Below, piece by piece: positions 38,201-48,614 of a DNA stretch of 64,000 nt; the first letter of the stretch is position 1; each line of letters begins with the position of its first letter. The stretch is from positions 186,001-250,000 of the forward strand of contig JALBUN010000049.1 in the NCBI GenBank assembly GCA_025174535.1, given 5' to 3'. Under the pieces are notes generated by a model. The model had not been told where the DNA came from, searched no databases, and saw only the letters and a program-made list of their open reading frames with translations. The position numbers and the translations under genes were made by a program. This stretch comes from Cantharellus purpuraceus. Its lineage: Eukaryota; Basidiomycota; Agaricomycetes; Cantharellales; Hydnaceae.

Positions 38201-40708
38201 CTAACTTTCTTCTCCTCTGTAACAGATGATTTCTGACCTGCGGTCTTATCAACCGTCTTCATAATCTCGCGCTGTTGAAGTGAATCAGAATGATCGAGCA
38301 GTGAGTGGTCTTGAACACATACACTGTCCACATGTTTCTTCGTCACAGCCTGAGTTTGAGATGATTCACGCAAAACCTGGGCGTCCATCCCGGACATACC
38401 AACGAACTCACTTGTAGCAGCCTTGTCAGCGAGCCGCTGCACAACGATGCCACTGCCTCGCGGCACTGGCGGAGCACTGGACAAGGAACTGGTGACGTGA
38501 GCAGCACTACCACTCCCACTACTAGCATGTATACCCCGAACAGCCGTCGAAGTCTGCGCTACTTGGCTGCTTGTGCTTGTGGCGGACACGTTTCGGTCAG
38601 AGGAGAGGACGGTGACATCCTTAACAACTGCAACCCCGCGTGCCAAAGTTTTTAAAGTCCCCTTGGAATTCGGACGTTCTCCCAAACTGGATACATCAGC
38701 CGCCACAGGTCTCAGATCCACAATACTCTTCCCCTTCGTGCGTTTCCCGCCCAAAGTAGGGGAGAAAGTTTGCTCAACAGTGGTGGTCTCCCTCTCAGCG
38801 ACAACGCTTTGACGAGTGCCTTGTTGAATGGACCCATTAAGGCGTGAGACGCTAGAGTTTGCGTCCTCACCATGGAATGGCAGATCCCGTTGAACCTCCA
38901 CCCTCGGTGATCCTTGCACGTCTCGATGTCCAGCTTTCACGGTGTCGGCACTAGAGGTCGCGTTCCGAGCACTACTGACGACGGCCTTGCTGCCAATACT
39001 ACCAAGACCCCGCGATAAGGACGCGGAAGCAGGGATGACGTGAGGGGGAGGATATGCAATTTCTTCACTAATCGCAGACGGAATCTGATGTTCCTTGACC
39101 GGCTGTTCCAAGACGGAGGAAACGGTACGGCCACCAACATCAAAACTCTCTTGGGGACTTGTTTTCTGTTTCTCAATAGCCGCTACGCGGAATTCCGAAC
39201 CCTGAGTAGTAACTGCTCCGAGATCTATAGCGGATTGTGTGGGCGCGGGCGCGGGCTTATGCGTGACATTCTCCCTGCTTGGAGTGAAGGAGACGCGATG
39301 GTCGGACGGCACACCTACGGCATTGAACCGCATGAATTGATCTGCTTCTTGTGCTGTGGCTGTACTGTTATTGTGGGCGAGGATCCCTGAACTTATCGTT
39401 ACGGCCGCAAGGCCATCTAAATTGCGAGAAGAGGCATCTTTCGAGTGTGCAATTCGGACAGCCTCCGCCTGCTGGTTACCGCTCCCAGTGCTTCGCTTCC
39501 TCAAGTTAGGTAATGTCACATTGGAACGTCCAGTAACATCCCTACCCTCCTCATGTGCCTGCGCAACCGAGTTGTGCGCTACATCCGCAGACGCATGCAC
39601 GCCATTAGCTTGATTGTTTGCAAGAGACTTGGTAAAGGCAGGAACGAGACCTGTGCCACCGCTGCTGACACCGCAGGGGAGGTTCAAGACGATAGTCCCG
39701 CTGTTTAGCTGTGTGAATCCGCCAGGAGTGTCCAGGGTATGTGTGTGAGAGGAGAGTGAAGTAGGTACAGGTACAAGATTAAAATCTTGGTTTAAAGGTT
39801 GATTTTGGATAGGAATCTGGGATTGAGTCTGTGAAAAGGTGTGATGGTGAGCATCAGTCGGCAAAATGATCGGGTGAGAGTCCAAGTGCAAATTGCATCG
39901 AGTCTGATTCTGATTTTGAGTCTGGCTCTGGTGCATATGAGATGAGAGATTCGTTTCTGGGAGACTGGTACTCGTGTTGTACAAGGATGTGACATGAGCA
40001 TTATGCTGCTGCGGGATCGACGATGCATGGGCTGAGTTTGAGACGAAAGCGGGATTCATGATATGTTGTAACTCGGATGGCTGGTGCTGAGAATGGCTAT
40101 GAGTACATGGGTGTGAGCGATTGTTAACTTCGGCATGACCTTCGTTTTGATGAGTGAGTTGGTGAGGGTGAAATTGACGATCATGAGAAGACTGACAGTG
40201 CGAGGAGATGGGGTGGGCATGAGCATCCGGGACTTGTGGGATGTTGCGGATGATGAAGCGAACGATATAGGCATCGCATTCTTGGAATTGCTCCAGAACC
40301 ACAAACTGTCGTATAAAATAAATTAGAATTAACCAGATTCAAAGGCCCGAAGCCAAACTGAAGCCAAGATACATACCTCTGTCCCTGGGCTCAAATTAAT
40401 GTCTACGTCTCTCCCAAACCTCCCGCACGGCTGATCCGTCCACATCAATATGCCTACCCCCGCGCTATTCCTGTGCACTCGCGGCGCAAGCACGCCAGAA
40501 ATCGTAAAGTAATTGCTATGTGGAACGATTTGCACATCAGACGGTGAGACGGTGCCAGAGAAATGGACATGAAGCTCGAAGATGGCCGCTGCGGTGCGGT
40601 AGAGAGATATACTAGTCGACAACACGCAAGTTTCATGCACAAATTCTGCGACACTCATTGCTGTAGCACGTACGTGGGGACCAAGGGATTGAGCGCGGTA
40701 TGTTCCAT
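20253..40708 (-). CDS. Giant repetitive protein A (6,552 aa), conserved N-terminal domain
   Basis: Fifteen exons can be chained with no phase conflict: 40708-40674, 40611-40377, 40305-37795, 37735-37415, 37362-37051, 36998-36657, 36608-34341, 34282-33425, 33371-30326, 30263-28806, 28742-27457, 27406-25412, 25347-23194, 23139-20970 and 20920-20253, totalling 6,553 codons. Exons 1-2 plus the start of exon 3 encode the family domain shared with genes B and C (MWTDQPCGRFGRDVDINL, boundary SPGTE, then YIVRFIIRN). A His-rich stretch follows, then thousands of Ser/Thr/Gln/Glu/Asp-rich residues in several repeat types. I see no signal peptide, membrane segment or catalytic motif. It is probably intracellular and largely disordered or fibrous. 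The function is unknown; a structural role like that of giant scaffold or septal proteins is a guess. The end at 20253 is the first stop of the joined frame. Confidence 0.82.
21850..22760 (-). repeat. Tandem ~50-residue repeats in exon 14 of gene A
   Basis: At least six units follow the pattern PPRLxDTTDHHEE, then LPSxESKTEA, then HxEDQLQALDTV. Similar but more diverged units occur in exon 13 (about 24250-24880) and exon 12 (about 26090-26700). The composition is acidic and His-containing, unlike the Ser/Gln repeats of exons 9-11. Confidence 0.75.
29841..32148 (-). repeat. Segmental duplication, copy in gene A
   Basis: About 2.3 kb here is nearly identical to 43008-45291 in the same orientation, including the end of exon 9, a 62-nt intron with one visible base difference, and the start of exon 10. 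It covers about residues 2702-3450 of protein A. Breakpoints are sharp: similarity starts at GGAGTGGATA (29842) and ends near GATGTCGCCTG (32148). Confidence 0.9.
30745..30990 (-). repeat. Second 15-residue-type repeat array in gene A
   Basis: Units such as ENISSSTEVAQTATQQ, ESVSSSAEVVQTAAQ and GLSSSIEIVESAMETAQ repeat with a 15-19 residue period. The same array is present in gene B at about 43890-44135 because both lie inside the segmental duplication. Confidence 0.75.
32165..32480 (-). repeat. Array of 15-residue repeats in gene A
   Basis: About seven tandem units of roughly 45 bp encode variants of SISSSTELVQTAAQE. Val/Leu/Ile/Ala occupy regular positions among Ser, Thr and Gln. Related arrays recur at 30745-30990 and, less regularly, near 29270-29450 and 28000-28130. 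Confidence 0.8.
36657..37735 (-). repeat. Three tandem exon-sized repeats in gene A
   Basis: Exons 4, 5 and 6 (107, 104 and 114 codons) are copies of one unit. Each opens near QSL-S/N-V and IS-A/V-E-Q/K-GLAG, contains a D/NGIS/GISS segment in the middle, and ends near SSLEQDTSST followed by IGTSTVT. All are bounded by phase-0 introns, and the flanking introns are related too (gtgagtg...ctgaagctgtag). This is tandem exon duplication. Confidence 0.8.
37736..37794 (-). other. Probable GC-AG intron in gene A
   Basis: The exon 3/4 junction has donor GCGAGT where the homologous introns after exons 4 and 5 have GTGAGT; the following bases align (gcgagtgctctttt against gtgagtgttcctttt). Using this GC donor leaves exon 3 at exactly 837 codons and exon 4 in phase, whereas no GT donor nearby does. 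Confidence 0.65.
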
Positions 40709-42974
40709 GAGTCGCTGCTCTAGTAGCGAGTCTTCTGTACTGGAGTCTGGACGCACCTAAGAACTTGATGCTAGCTAAGAATATCGAAAATCGTGTCAAA
40801 TCAATGAGGCTTTTGTTTCTTGTTGCTGGCGGATCTTTCGTGTTGAATTGATTACACAGCCGCCGCGCATGCAGGACCTCTATATCTGCATAACTTCTCT
40901 TCTGCGCGCCATATTTAAGTTTCTGCTGGGGTGTAGTTACATAACCCGCCCTTGATCCTGGTCTGACGCCGAGTTCCGGGGAATACGGACTTGAGCCGCG
41001 TGTGCGCCGCGTGGTGCCGGCGTTGCGCGCCGAAGGATGAGCTGCCAGGTAGGATCTCTCTTTTAGCCACCGCCATCCTCAACATTCCCGCTTATGCCTA
41101 TAAAAGTTAGCTGCCCGGCCGCCGTTACCGCTATTCTGCCCCGTAGCTTCCGGCAGTCTGCTCGTTCTCACGCAACCATGTTCCTCTTGATAAGCACCAA
41201 GATTGTCTCACCCCTGAACACCTGACTGGGGAAGATGTACAGGCGAAAGGTACAAATACAATGTTCCACCTTTGGCACGCACGTTGCACGTAACCGGTCT
41301 TTTACTCAGCAAAGACCAAGAGTTCTCTCAGCGCTGACTTGACTAGGATGCTGCATGCGCAGCATCCAAGCACGTTGCTGCTATCTTCTAGAATCCTCTC
41401 GGCGCTGTGCACTTGCCTTAAATAGGTGCAGACACACAGGGTCAAGCCCCGACTTCGAGACGCATAAACCCATCTCAGACAACAGCGGACTTGTGGCACT
41501 GAAGTTAATTTCCAATTCTTCTCGCGAACGTCCTAGACAAGACACACCGTTGCCGGTGATCAACATGGAGAGTTGCATGCCACTCACTCGCAACGAATCA
41601 CCAAAATTGATTTTCAATTCTGTCACTTCGATACCATTGCCGAACCTGACACGTTGCTTCTTCTGACAGTTATTTGCAAATCAAATCGAGTCGAAGACTG
41701 ACAGGCTCGCTTGTTTCCCTTTTAGCTCCCTCCAGCGGCGAAGCGTTTTCTCCTTATGGTTTCCCCTGAAATGATGGGGCGCGTCGGTTTGAGATTGGCA
41801 CGCCAAACCCACCGCTTCGCCTCCCCACTCTGACTTCCCACCTATTCAAACATTCAACCTCAGACCTCTTTCAAAGTCCGGGTCTCCCAACAGCCCAGGA
41901 TTCATACCAGCCAGGCACACTTTGTAGCACTGCTTGAAACTTCCGCGTCTTCAATTCACCCCGAGCCCTGAACCTGAAACCCCAAGCCGACACACACTTC
42001 TGAGTCCTTTGTGTTCCAGTTACCCTGAAAGTTCACCGACCTGGCACTTTCGCGTGTAAATTGTATTACTCCCCTATTTCAAAACACGCTTCCCTCATGA
42101 TATCGGACATCCACATATTCGATATCTCGTAACTCGCAACTTGCTCACTCACACATGACTCCTCACGAGCTACAGTGGTGCAGCGGGTGGCCGAGTACAC
42201 TAGCCCGTGACAACAAATGCATGCTCCGAGACCCGACATGCAAATGACGTTTTCGAAGTTTCCTCTAGAGAACATACAATACAGTACAGCGTCCCCGAGT
42301 CGGGCACAATGCTACATAGCCAATACTCCTATTTTCGATACTGCAGTGAGAAAACAAAAGGCGAACAAGCGGTCGTATCTCGTGACTTGCCATGGGATCT
42401 GTAAGAAGACTGATGAATCGCGTACAGCCTCAGCCACTAATCGCCACTGGTGCGCTCCTAGCAGCACAGCTTCATTCATGCCCTCGGAGTGTTCCCGATA
42501 CTGCACATGATCCTCAGCCAGCCACTTTACAAGGGCCGCCTTATTACACAGGCGGCGGAACGGCCAGATCTCAAATGGACTTACAATAGCTAGGTATGTA
42601 TTGCTGCCGATCAGCACATATAAGGAAGTCGCAATTGAACCGTGCTCTATATAGTTGGGCACGTCTATTCAGTTGGGAAAATAATCCATCACTTGAAAGC
42701 ACTAGGATGACGAAGAAAATCTGATACACATGTGAGAACGCACAGTGATTTGGGGTTTGGACAGGAACTGGTACTCTAGTGCTGTGTGCCAGACAGAATG
42801 TTTCTTGTACAAGAGGTGTTCGCAGCGAATTAATTAAAATGCATGACACAAGGCTTCTTGTACTAAAACCAAACGGAACACCTTGAATATCTGAACTTGA
42901 ATTTTTCGTTAGAACAAGCCCACAAGCCCAACACTAAATAGAAATCATTCATTTCCGTATATTCGTCGACATTC
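40709..42974. promoter_or_regulatory. 2.3-kb intergenic region upstream of gene A
   Basis: No supported gene. It lies between the end of gene B and the start of gene A and should carry gene A's promoter. A TATA-like acttaaatat occurs on the minus strand around 40911-40920, some 200 bp from the ATG. A perfect inverted repeat with 9-bp arms and 4-nt spacer (GGATGCTGC/GCAGCATCC) lies at 41346-41367. Confidence 0.4.
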
Positions 42975-45900
42975 TCAGACATTTCCACTGGTGTATTGGG
43001 CGGATATGGAGTGGATAAGCTCGGCGGAAACGGGGACATCCTGTTGAGAGTGTATGACACGAGTCTCGCCAGAGGAGGAGGTGTGAAACTCTTCCGAGGT
43101 AACAGTGCGAGTTTGTTCGAAAGAGGAGACCGCCTGAAATTGTTCAGATGATACGGTCCGAGTCTCCTCAGACGATGAAATGGCCTGAATCTGCCCTGAT
43201 CCCTCCGTTTGAACATGCCCAGTAGACACGGTCGTCTGGAGAGTGGGCACCACAGTCGTACTCGTAGACCTGCTGACGACGTGCCAATTGTCGCTATGCA
43301 CTGACGAACCATCGTGATCGCTGCCGTTGCAATTACCATGTCCCTCAACCTTCAAAGCTTCATCAGACGTCACTTCAGTAGTGATCTGTTCTGATTGATC
43401 AATGAGGACTGCAACGCAGAGGGTAACGCTCAGAGAAAAATATGGTTAAGTTATGCTAGAGGGAACTCACGTTCTTGTGCCGTCGTGGAGGTACTTCCAG
43501 TAGCTTCTACTCTATTGACCTCCGTAGAAATACTTGTCTTGTTGTCTGTTCGAGCCCCGCCCCCGATCTCGTTAACAACGCTGGTGTCAACTCGTTCCCC
43601 AACTCCGGCGGACCCAAAGCTTACGCCATGGTCTTCACCTGTGACGAGAGTAGTAGTAGAGGTAGATGTCGTGAGTGAACCAGCTCGCACATCGCTAGAA
43701 GTTGCCACCACGGAGTCGTATGTTGCCTCGACATTCTTGCCCTGCAGCAATCCTTGCACCCGCGAAGTCGATACATTGGGTCCGGAGGAAACCACAATAC
43801 CCGTTGAAGACTGAGCACCTCCGTACTGATCGGTCTCAAATATCGCAACATTGGCAGCTGACGAGCCGAGCCGAGTCGAACTTTGCTGAGTGGCCGTTTG
43901 AGCAACCTCTGTGGACGAGGAGATATTTTCCTGCGCCGCCGTCTGCACAACCTCTGCCGACGAGGACACACTCTCCTGCACCACCGTCTGCACAGCTTCT
44001 GTCGAAGACAAAACATTCTCCTGTGCTGTTTCCGTCGCCGATTCCACAATCTCTATCGACGACGAGAGTCCTTCCTGTGCAGCTGCCGTCGTTGTCTGTA
44101 CAACTTCCACCGATGACGACACATCCTCTTGTGCCGATCGTACGGTACCACCATGACTAGCAATCGCGCCCTCCGCCAGCGTGACAACCACATCCCCAAT
44201 CATCCCTCCGACGGATTTCGACTCCGTTCCACTGGCGTACTGTCCTACCAGTGTCAGCGCTGCGCTGGCGAGCTGTCCGCCGAGAGACGTATTTTGACTA
44301 GAGTACTGGTCTACTTCCGATTCGTAGTGTGTGGCCTGTTGTGTCGAGCTTTGGCTGACCTCTTGAGTTGATCCTTGATAGTACTCTTGCGCTGATCCTA
44401 GCGTGACCTGCTGAGTTGAGCTTTGGCTGGTCTCTTGCGCCGAGCCCACGCTCACCGCCTCCCCTACCTTCATCTGCATCATAAACCACCGGTCAGCCTC
44501 AAGAGCTTTAAGAATCAGAAACTGGTGCCTCACATCGTACGTGCCAGAACATCCGCCCTGAATAATACCTTCACTCCCACTCGACTGCCCGACCTCTACT
44601 TGAGACGAGGAACCCGTCATCTGTTGAGTCAGAGATGCATCTGTCGTCGTGGTCACCGAAGACTTCGTAGTGGATGCTTGAGTTGAGGACATTGAGGAAC
44701 TCTGCTGATTTGAGGAAACGGTGGACAGCCGTGTAGAAGACTGCGTAGCCCCCTGAGTCGACGTCCGAATATCCCCTTCCATAGACGTCTTGACATCGCT
44801 CACGATCCGCTCCGAGTCCCTCTCCACCACTTCCACCGAAGACTCCCGCTGCACGTCCTCGGTCCCGCGCAGAACCAAAATACCACTAGCATCACCTTGT
44901 TCTTCCACTTGCGTCTCCCCCGAGAGGCGACCGGCACTATATTGTCCCGATGACTCCTCCTCCGCAAAGGTGACGCGCGTACCCGTGCTCACGCTCCCGG
45001 ACCGAACGTCGAGTTCAGATGAAGCCTGCGTGGTCTGTGTGGTCTGCAGACTCGATTGCACACCTGTCTGTCCCGAGATTGTGCCGCTATACTGTCCCAA
45101 AGACGACGAATCTGCAAACGTGACGTGCGCACCCGCGGTCTTGCTCTCCTTCCTGACTCTAAGGTCAAGTTCGGATGAAGACGAGGTCTGCGTCACTTGT
45201 TGGGTCGAAGATTCTGTGATCTGCTGCGTAGACGATTGCACAGCATTCTGTTCCGTTCCCACTAGTATCGTCTGTCCTACAGATGTCGCCTGGTCTTGCT
45301 GTGCTGACACTAGACCACTGCTATATCCCCCCGATGATGACGATGTCTCTGCAAAAGTGACGTGTGCACCCGCACTTTTGCTCCCTCTCCCAGTCGTGAC
45401 GTCGACTTCTGATGAAACTGATGTCTGCGTAACTTCCTGAGTCATTGATTCTGTGACTTCCTGAGTCGATAATCCCGTAGTCTGCCGAGTCGACAATTGC
45501 ACCGCACCCTGCTCTCGGGACCCCACCAACGTTGTCCCATCCACCACCACCCTTCCCCGCTGCACCTCCTCCCCGCTACAAATAATTGTCCCTTCAGCAG
45601 CCTTTGCCTGGCCTGGCCCCCGCGTCTGCTCCACGGCCCAACCACCACTTCCAACAACACCGACCCCACCACCAACACTGACCCCACCACTAACGCTGAC
45701 ACCACCAATGCTGATACCACCACCGATACTAGCACCACCACAAACACTAACACCACCGCCGCCACTAACATATTGTCCGGACGACGATGACTCCTCTGTA
45801 ATCGTGACGCCAAAGGTCGTTCCCGCAACCTCACTCACTCCGACATCGACTTCAGCTGAAGTTGAAGTCGAGGTCTGAGTCGTCTGGCTGGTCCCAACAT

Positions 45901-47457
45901 GCGTGTTAATAGTCCCCGTCGTCACTTCAGCAGTACTCGTTGTCTGGCCGGTCGTTACTTCGGCGATTGACGTTTCAGTCCCTTGAGTAGTCTGTCCCGT
46001 CCCAACCAACGTCCCAACGATCGCTCCTGTCCCCACGAGTGCACTCCCGCCCGTCGTGACTTCCGTGATCCCGCCCGTAATTTGAGTACTACTCGTCGCC
46101 TGCCCGGTTGCCACCTCGGTGATGGACGTCTCTGTCGTTTGAGTCGTCTGAGTCGTCTGTCCCGTCCCTGCCAACGTCCCGACGACCGTTCCTGTCCCCA
46201 CGAACGTGCCGCTGGTCTGCCCCGTCGTCATCTGCGCGACTTCACCTGTAACTTGAGTTGTCGTTGTGGCCGCTGTCTGCCCGGTCACTACCTCGGTCGT
46301 TTGCTCCGTGCCCACGAGCGTGCTGGTACTCGCTCCCGTGCCAACAAATGTCACCTGTCCCGTTCCGATGAGCCCAAATTGCCCGGTCGCTACTTGACTA
46401 GTCTGGGTCTGGCTCGTCCCCGCCAGTGTCGTCTGCTCAATCGCCACTTGGCCCGTCTGGCTCGTTCCAACCAGCGCGTTCGTTTGTCCCGTTCCCACCT
46501 GCGTAACTTGCGTCGTCGTCATACCGGCCTCTCCCACCACCTTCACTGTCTCCCGCACTCCGGCTCCGCCAGCAACAACTGCACCCGCGCCAGCACTCGC
46601 GCTGACGCCGACGCCGACACCAGCACTCGTAGTAGCAGTGCCGGCAAGTGTAAAAGTACTCGTCCCATCCTGACCCTGCTCTGTCACCGTCGCCGTTTCT
46701 TGATGCGTCTGACCAGCGCTAGTTTGGGCGTTAAACCCGACCCCGGCTTCGTTCATGAAACTAACACCCGCCGCATAGGCATTACTGCCTCCAACGCCGA
46801 CTCCGACACCCTGGGTCGTGCCGGGGTAGGAGTAAGGGATGGTATTTCGTTCGTAAAGGGGATGGCCATAGTGGTGAGCGTGATGGAACGAGGAATAATG
46901 TGCGGCAGGATCATAGTCATGAGGAAGGCCACCAGCAGCTCCATTCACACACTGGTTCACCAGAAGACTAGGCTTGTTACGAAGTATATACCGCATGACA
47001 TAATCACCACAGTCAACGCGTCGGTCGAGAATGACGTACTGTGCACAACCCATCAGTCAGTCGCCACCGCTACTCGCAAAACAGCTTGGCCATATGCACA
47101 CCTCTGTTCCGGGGGTCAGTCCGAGGTCAACGCTGCGTCCAAAGCGCCCGCACGGCTGGTCCGTCCATACAAGGGTCCCCTGCGAGACTGCCTCTCCGCT
47201 GTAAGGATAGCCGTGGTAGTATCCCTCCACATGAGGCATCACGCTCCCAGACACGAGGAGCTGGTCACCGTGCGGGGTGAGCTCAATATCGGTGGCAGCG
47301 AGGTGTGCTGCATGCGCAGTGTGCGGGAGGTGCAGATGGACGCGTAGCTCAAATGTCGTGTTCTGAAGACGGTAGAGTGAGATTCTGGGGACCGTGAGTG
47401 AGGGGGTGGACATGATGTTGCAGCTGCAACGTACCGGGGTACGAACGGGCCTTCCAT
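42975..47457 (-). CDS. Large repetitive paralogue B (1,435 aa), same N-terminal domain
   Basis: Four exons (47457-47435, 47384-47102, 47038-43471, 43408-42975) join in phase. The first two introns sit at the same place and phase as in genes A and C. Domain hallmarks are LVWTDQPCGRFGRSVDLGL, TPGTE, then DYVMRYILRN. A His/Tyr-rich stretch (HHAHHYGHPLYERN) follows, then a Gly/Val/Thr-rich low-complexity part with many VGTGQTT-like units, then the segment copied from gene A. The C-terminus (SISAQYTSGNV) begins exactly where the duplication ends, so the stop comes from sequence across the breakpoint. An in-frame ATG at 47517 could add 20 residues; 47457 is preferred because the paralogues have short first exons. 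There is no signal peptide or membrane span. The function is unknown. Confidence 0.82.
43008..45291 (-). repeat. Segmental duplication, copy in gene B
   Basis: Partner of 29841-32148, in direct orientation about 13 kb away. It supplies roughly residue 684 onwards of protein B and contains B's last intron. A few base changes and small indels distinguish the copies (for example loss of a short segment around 43080), so the duplication or last gene conversion is recent. Confidence 0.9.
45860..46620 (-). repeat. Gly/Val/Thr/Gln low-complexity repeats in gene B
   Basis: Short units such as VGTGQTTQ, LVGTSQT, ITEVTTGQ and TFVGTGTVVGTLAG repeat irregularly. The regular codon pattern leaves a long antisense frame open on the plus strand (45983-47347), which I regard as a shadow. 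Confidence 0.75.
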
Positions 47458-47812
47458 GGCAGAAAAGTAAGGTAGGTCCCCGATGTTTAGATAAGCATGG
47501 TCCGCGTGATGTGCCATGATCCAGGAATGTGGATCAGGACTGCGTGTCCCGGGCGATGCGAAGACAGCTGGGATTGGTCCGAAGACGTACGTGGGAGCCG
47601 GAATGTGATCAAATTGAAATAGAAGCAAGGCACGACCCTGGCTGACGACTCAATTCAGTGCGGATATGAAAATCAACCGCAATGTGACGGGAAAGAAATG
47701 CATACCCGGACCCCGACCCTGCAGCATGGATGCTTGACCTAGAACCCTGTACCCAGCCACTTGTCCTCCTTTAAAACCGCTCTGGTCCCTGCCATGTTTC
47801 CCCATCCAAGCA
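47458..47812. promoter_or_regulatory. Shared bidirectional promoter of genes B and C
   Basis: Only 355 bp separate the divergent start codons of B (minus) and C (plus). A TATA-like tttaaaa lies at about 47771, some 40 bp before the gene C ATG. The arrangement suggests co-expression of the two paralogues. Confidence 0.5.
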
Positions 47813-48614
47813 ATGGCTGAATTCACCTCTGCAAACCCTTTCATCCCAAAGTCAGCAGTCCTCTTCTCCCACATACACACATACTCACCCTGTCTCACAG
47901 AGCGACTGTTGTTCGCTACCCCAACTCCACCTTCGAGGCCCGCATCCACCTGCCTGGTGCCGCTGCCCACATTGATGTAGTTCCCCACGAGAACTTCATC
48001 CTTGTCACTGGCAGCCTCGCTCCACGCATCCGCACCGATGCTGAGGGTAAGGCTAGCACCCTCCTCTTCACCGACCAGCCTTGCGGTGTCTTTGGTCGTG
48101 ACATTCCCATCAACCTCGCTGCCGGCACTGAGGTAATGCCTTCCGCACACGTACCATCCCAACCCTACTAACACGCCCGTCCTCCCAGCTTGTTGTCCTT
48201 GCGGCCCACCAGGATTGTGATGACTACGTCATCCGCTACACTCTCCGCAATTCGGTCGTCCCCCGCGCCAACTGCGCCGACATTGCCAACGCCACCGCTG
48301 CTGGTGTCACCACCGCCGGAGGCTGCCCCTGCCCCCCTGGCCTGAAGGGTACCTGCGGTGGCCGTAGTTCCACTACAGGTCATCCCGCCCACTCCTTCGC
48401 AGGCGGGTGCGCCGTCCCGCCCGCCCTCCTCAACCGCGGCCACCCCACCGCCTATGCCTACGCAGGCTACACCGGCCATGCCCACCTCTACGGCCACGGC
48501 TATGGCGGGTACGGACATGGGTACGGACATGGGTACACCTTCCCCTACTCCACCGTCTCGCAGGGCGCGTACGCTCCTGTGTTTCACCCCAACGGCGGTT
48601 GCACCTCCGCTTAA
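47813..48614 (+). CDS. Small paralogue C (231 aa): domain plus Gly/His/Tyr tail
   Basis: Three exons (47813-47850, 47901-48132, 48189-48614) join in phase. Exons 1-2 together are exactly 90 codons, the same as in gene A. Intron 1 (phase 2, after the NPFIPK motif) and intron 2 (phase 0, after AAGTE) match those of A and B. The domain reads STFEARIHLPG, FTDQPCGVFGRDIPINL, then DCDDYVIRYTLRN. It is followed by a Cys-containing stretch (GGCPCPPGLKGTCGG) and a tail rich in Gly, His and Tyr (GHGYGGYGHGYGHGY). No secretion signal is visible. C shows the minimal form of the family, without the long repeat region. The function is unknown; metal binding or self-assembly by the His/Tyr tail is possible but unproven. 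Confidence 0.85.

Noticed and set aside
20500..39400. Many 60-230 codon plus-strand frames inside gene A
   Set aside because: They are antisense to repeat-rich coding sequence. Their Arg/Cys-rich composition is that expected from the reverse complement of Ser/Thr/Gln codons.
20253..40302. Treating the ten large minus-strand frames as separate genes
   Set aside because: Each gap is a 50-70 nt interval with a donor and acceptor that restore phase, and the frames lack their own starts, so a single gene explains them better.
40708..40799. A longer N-terminus for gene A starting at 40799
   Set aside because: That frame runs through a region best read as 5' leader and first intron. The ATG at 40708 gives the short first exon and phase-2 intron shared with B and C.
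45983..47347. 454-codon open frame on the plus strand, rich in Arg, Ser and Pro
   Set aside because: It is antisense to gene B, whose codon-periodic repeats keep the opposite strand open. It has no motif, and gene B's domain and introns are well supported.
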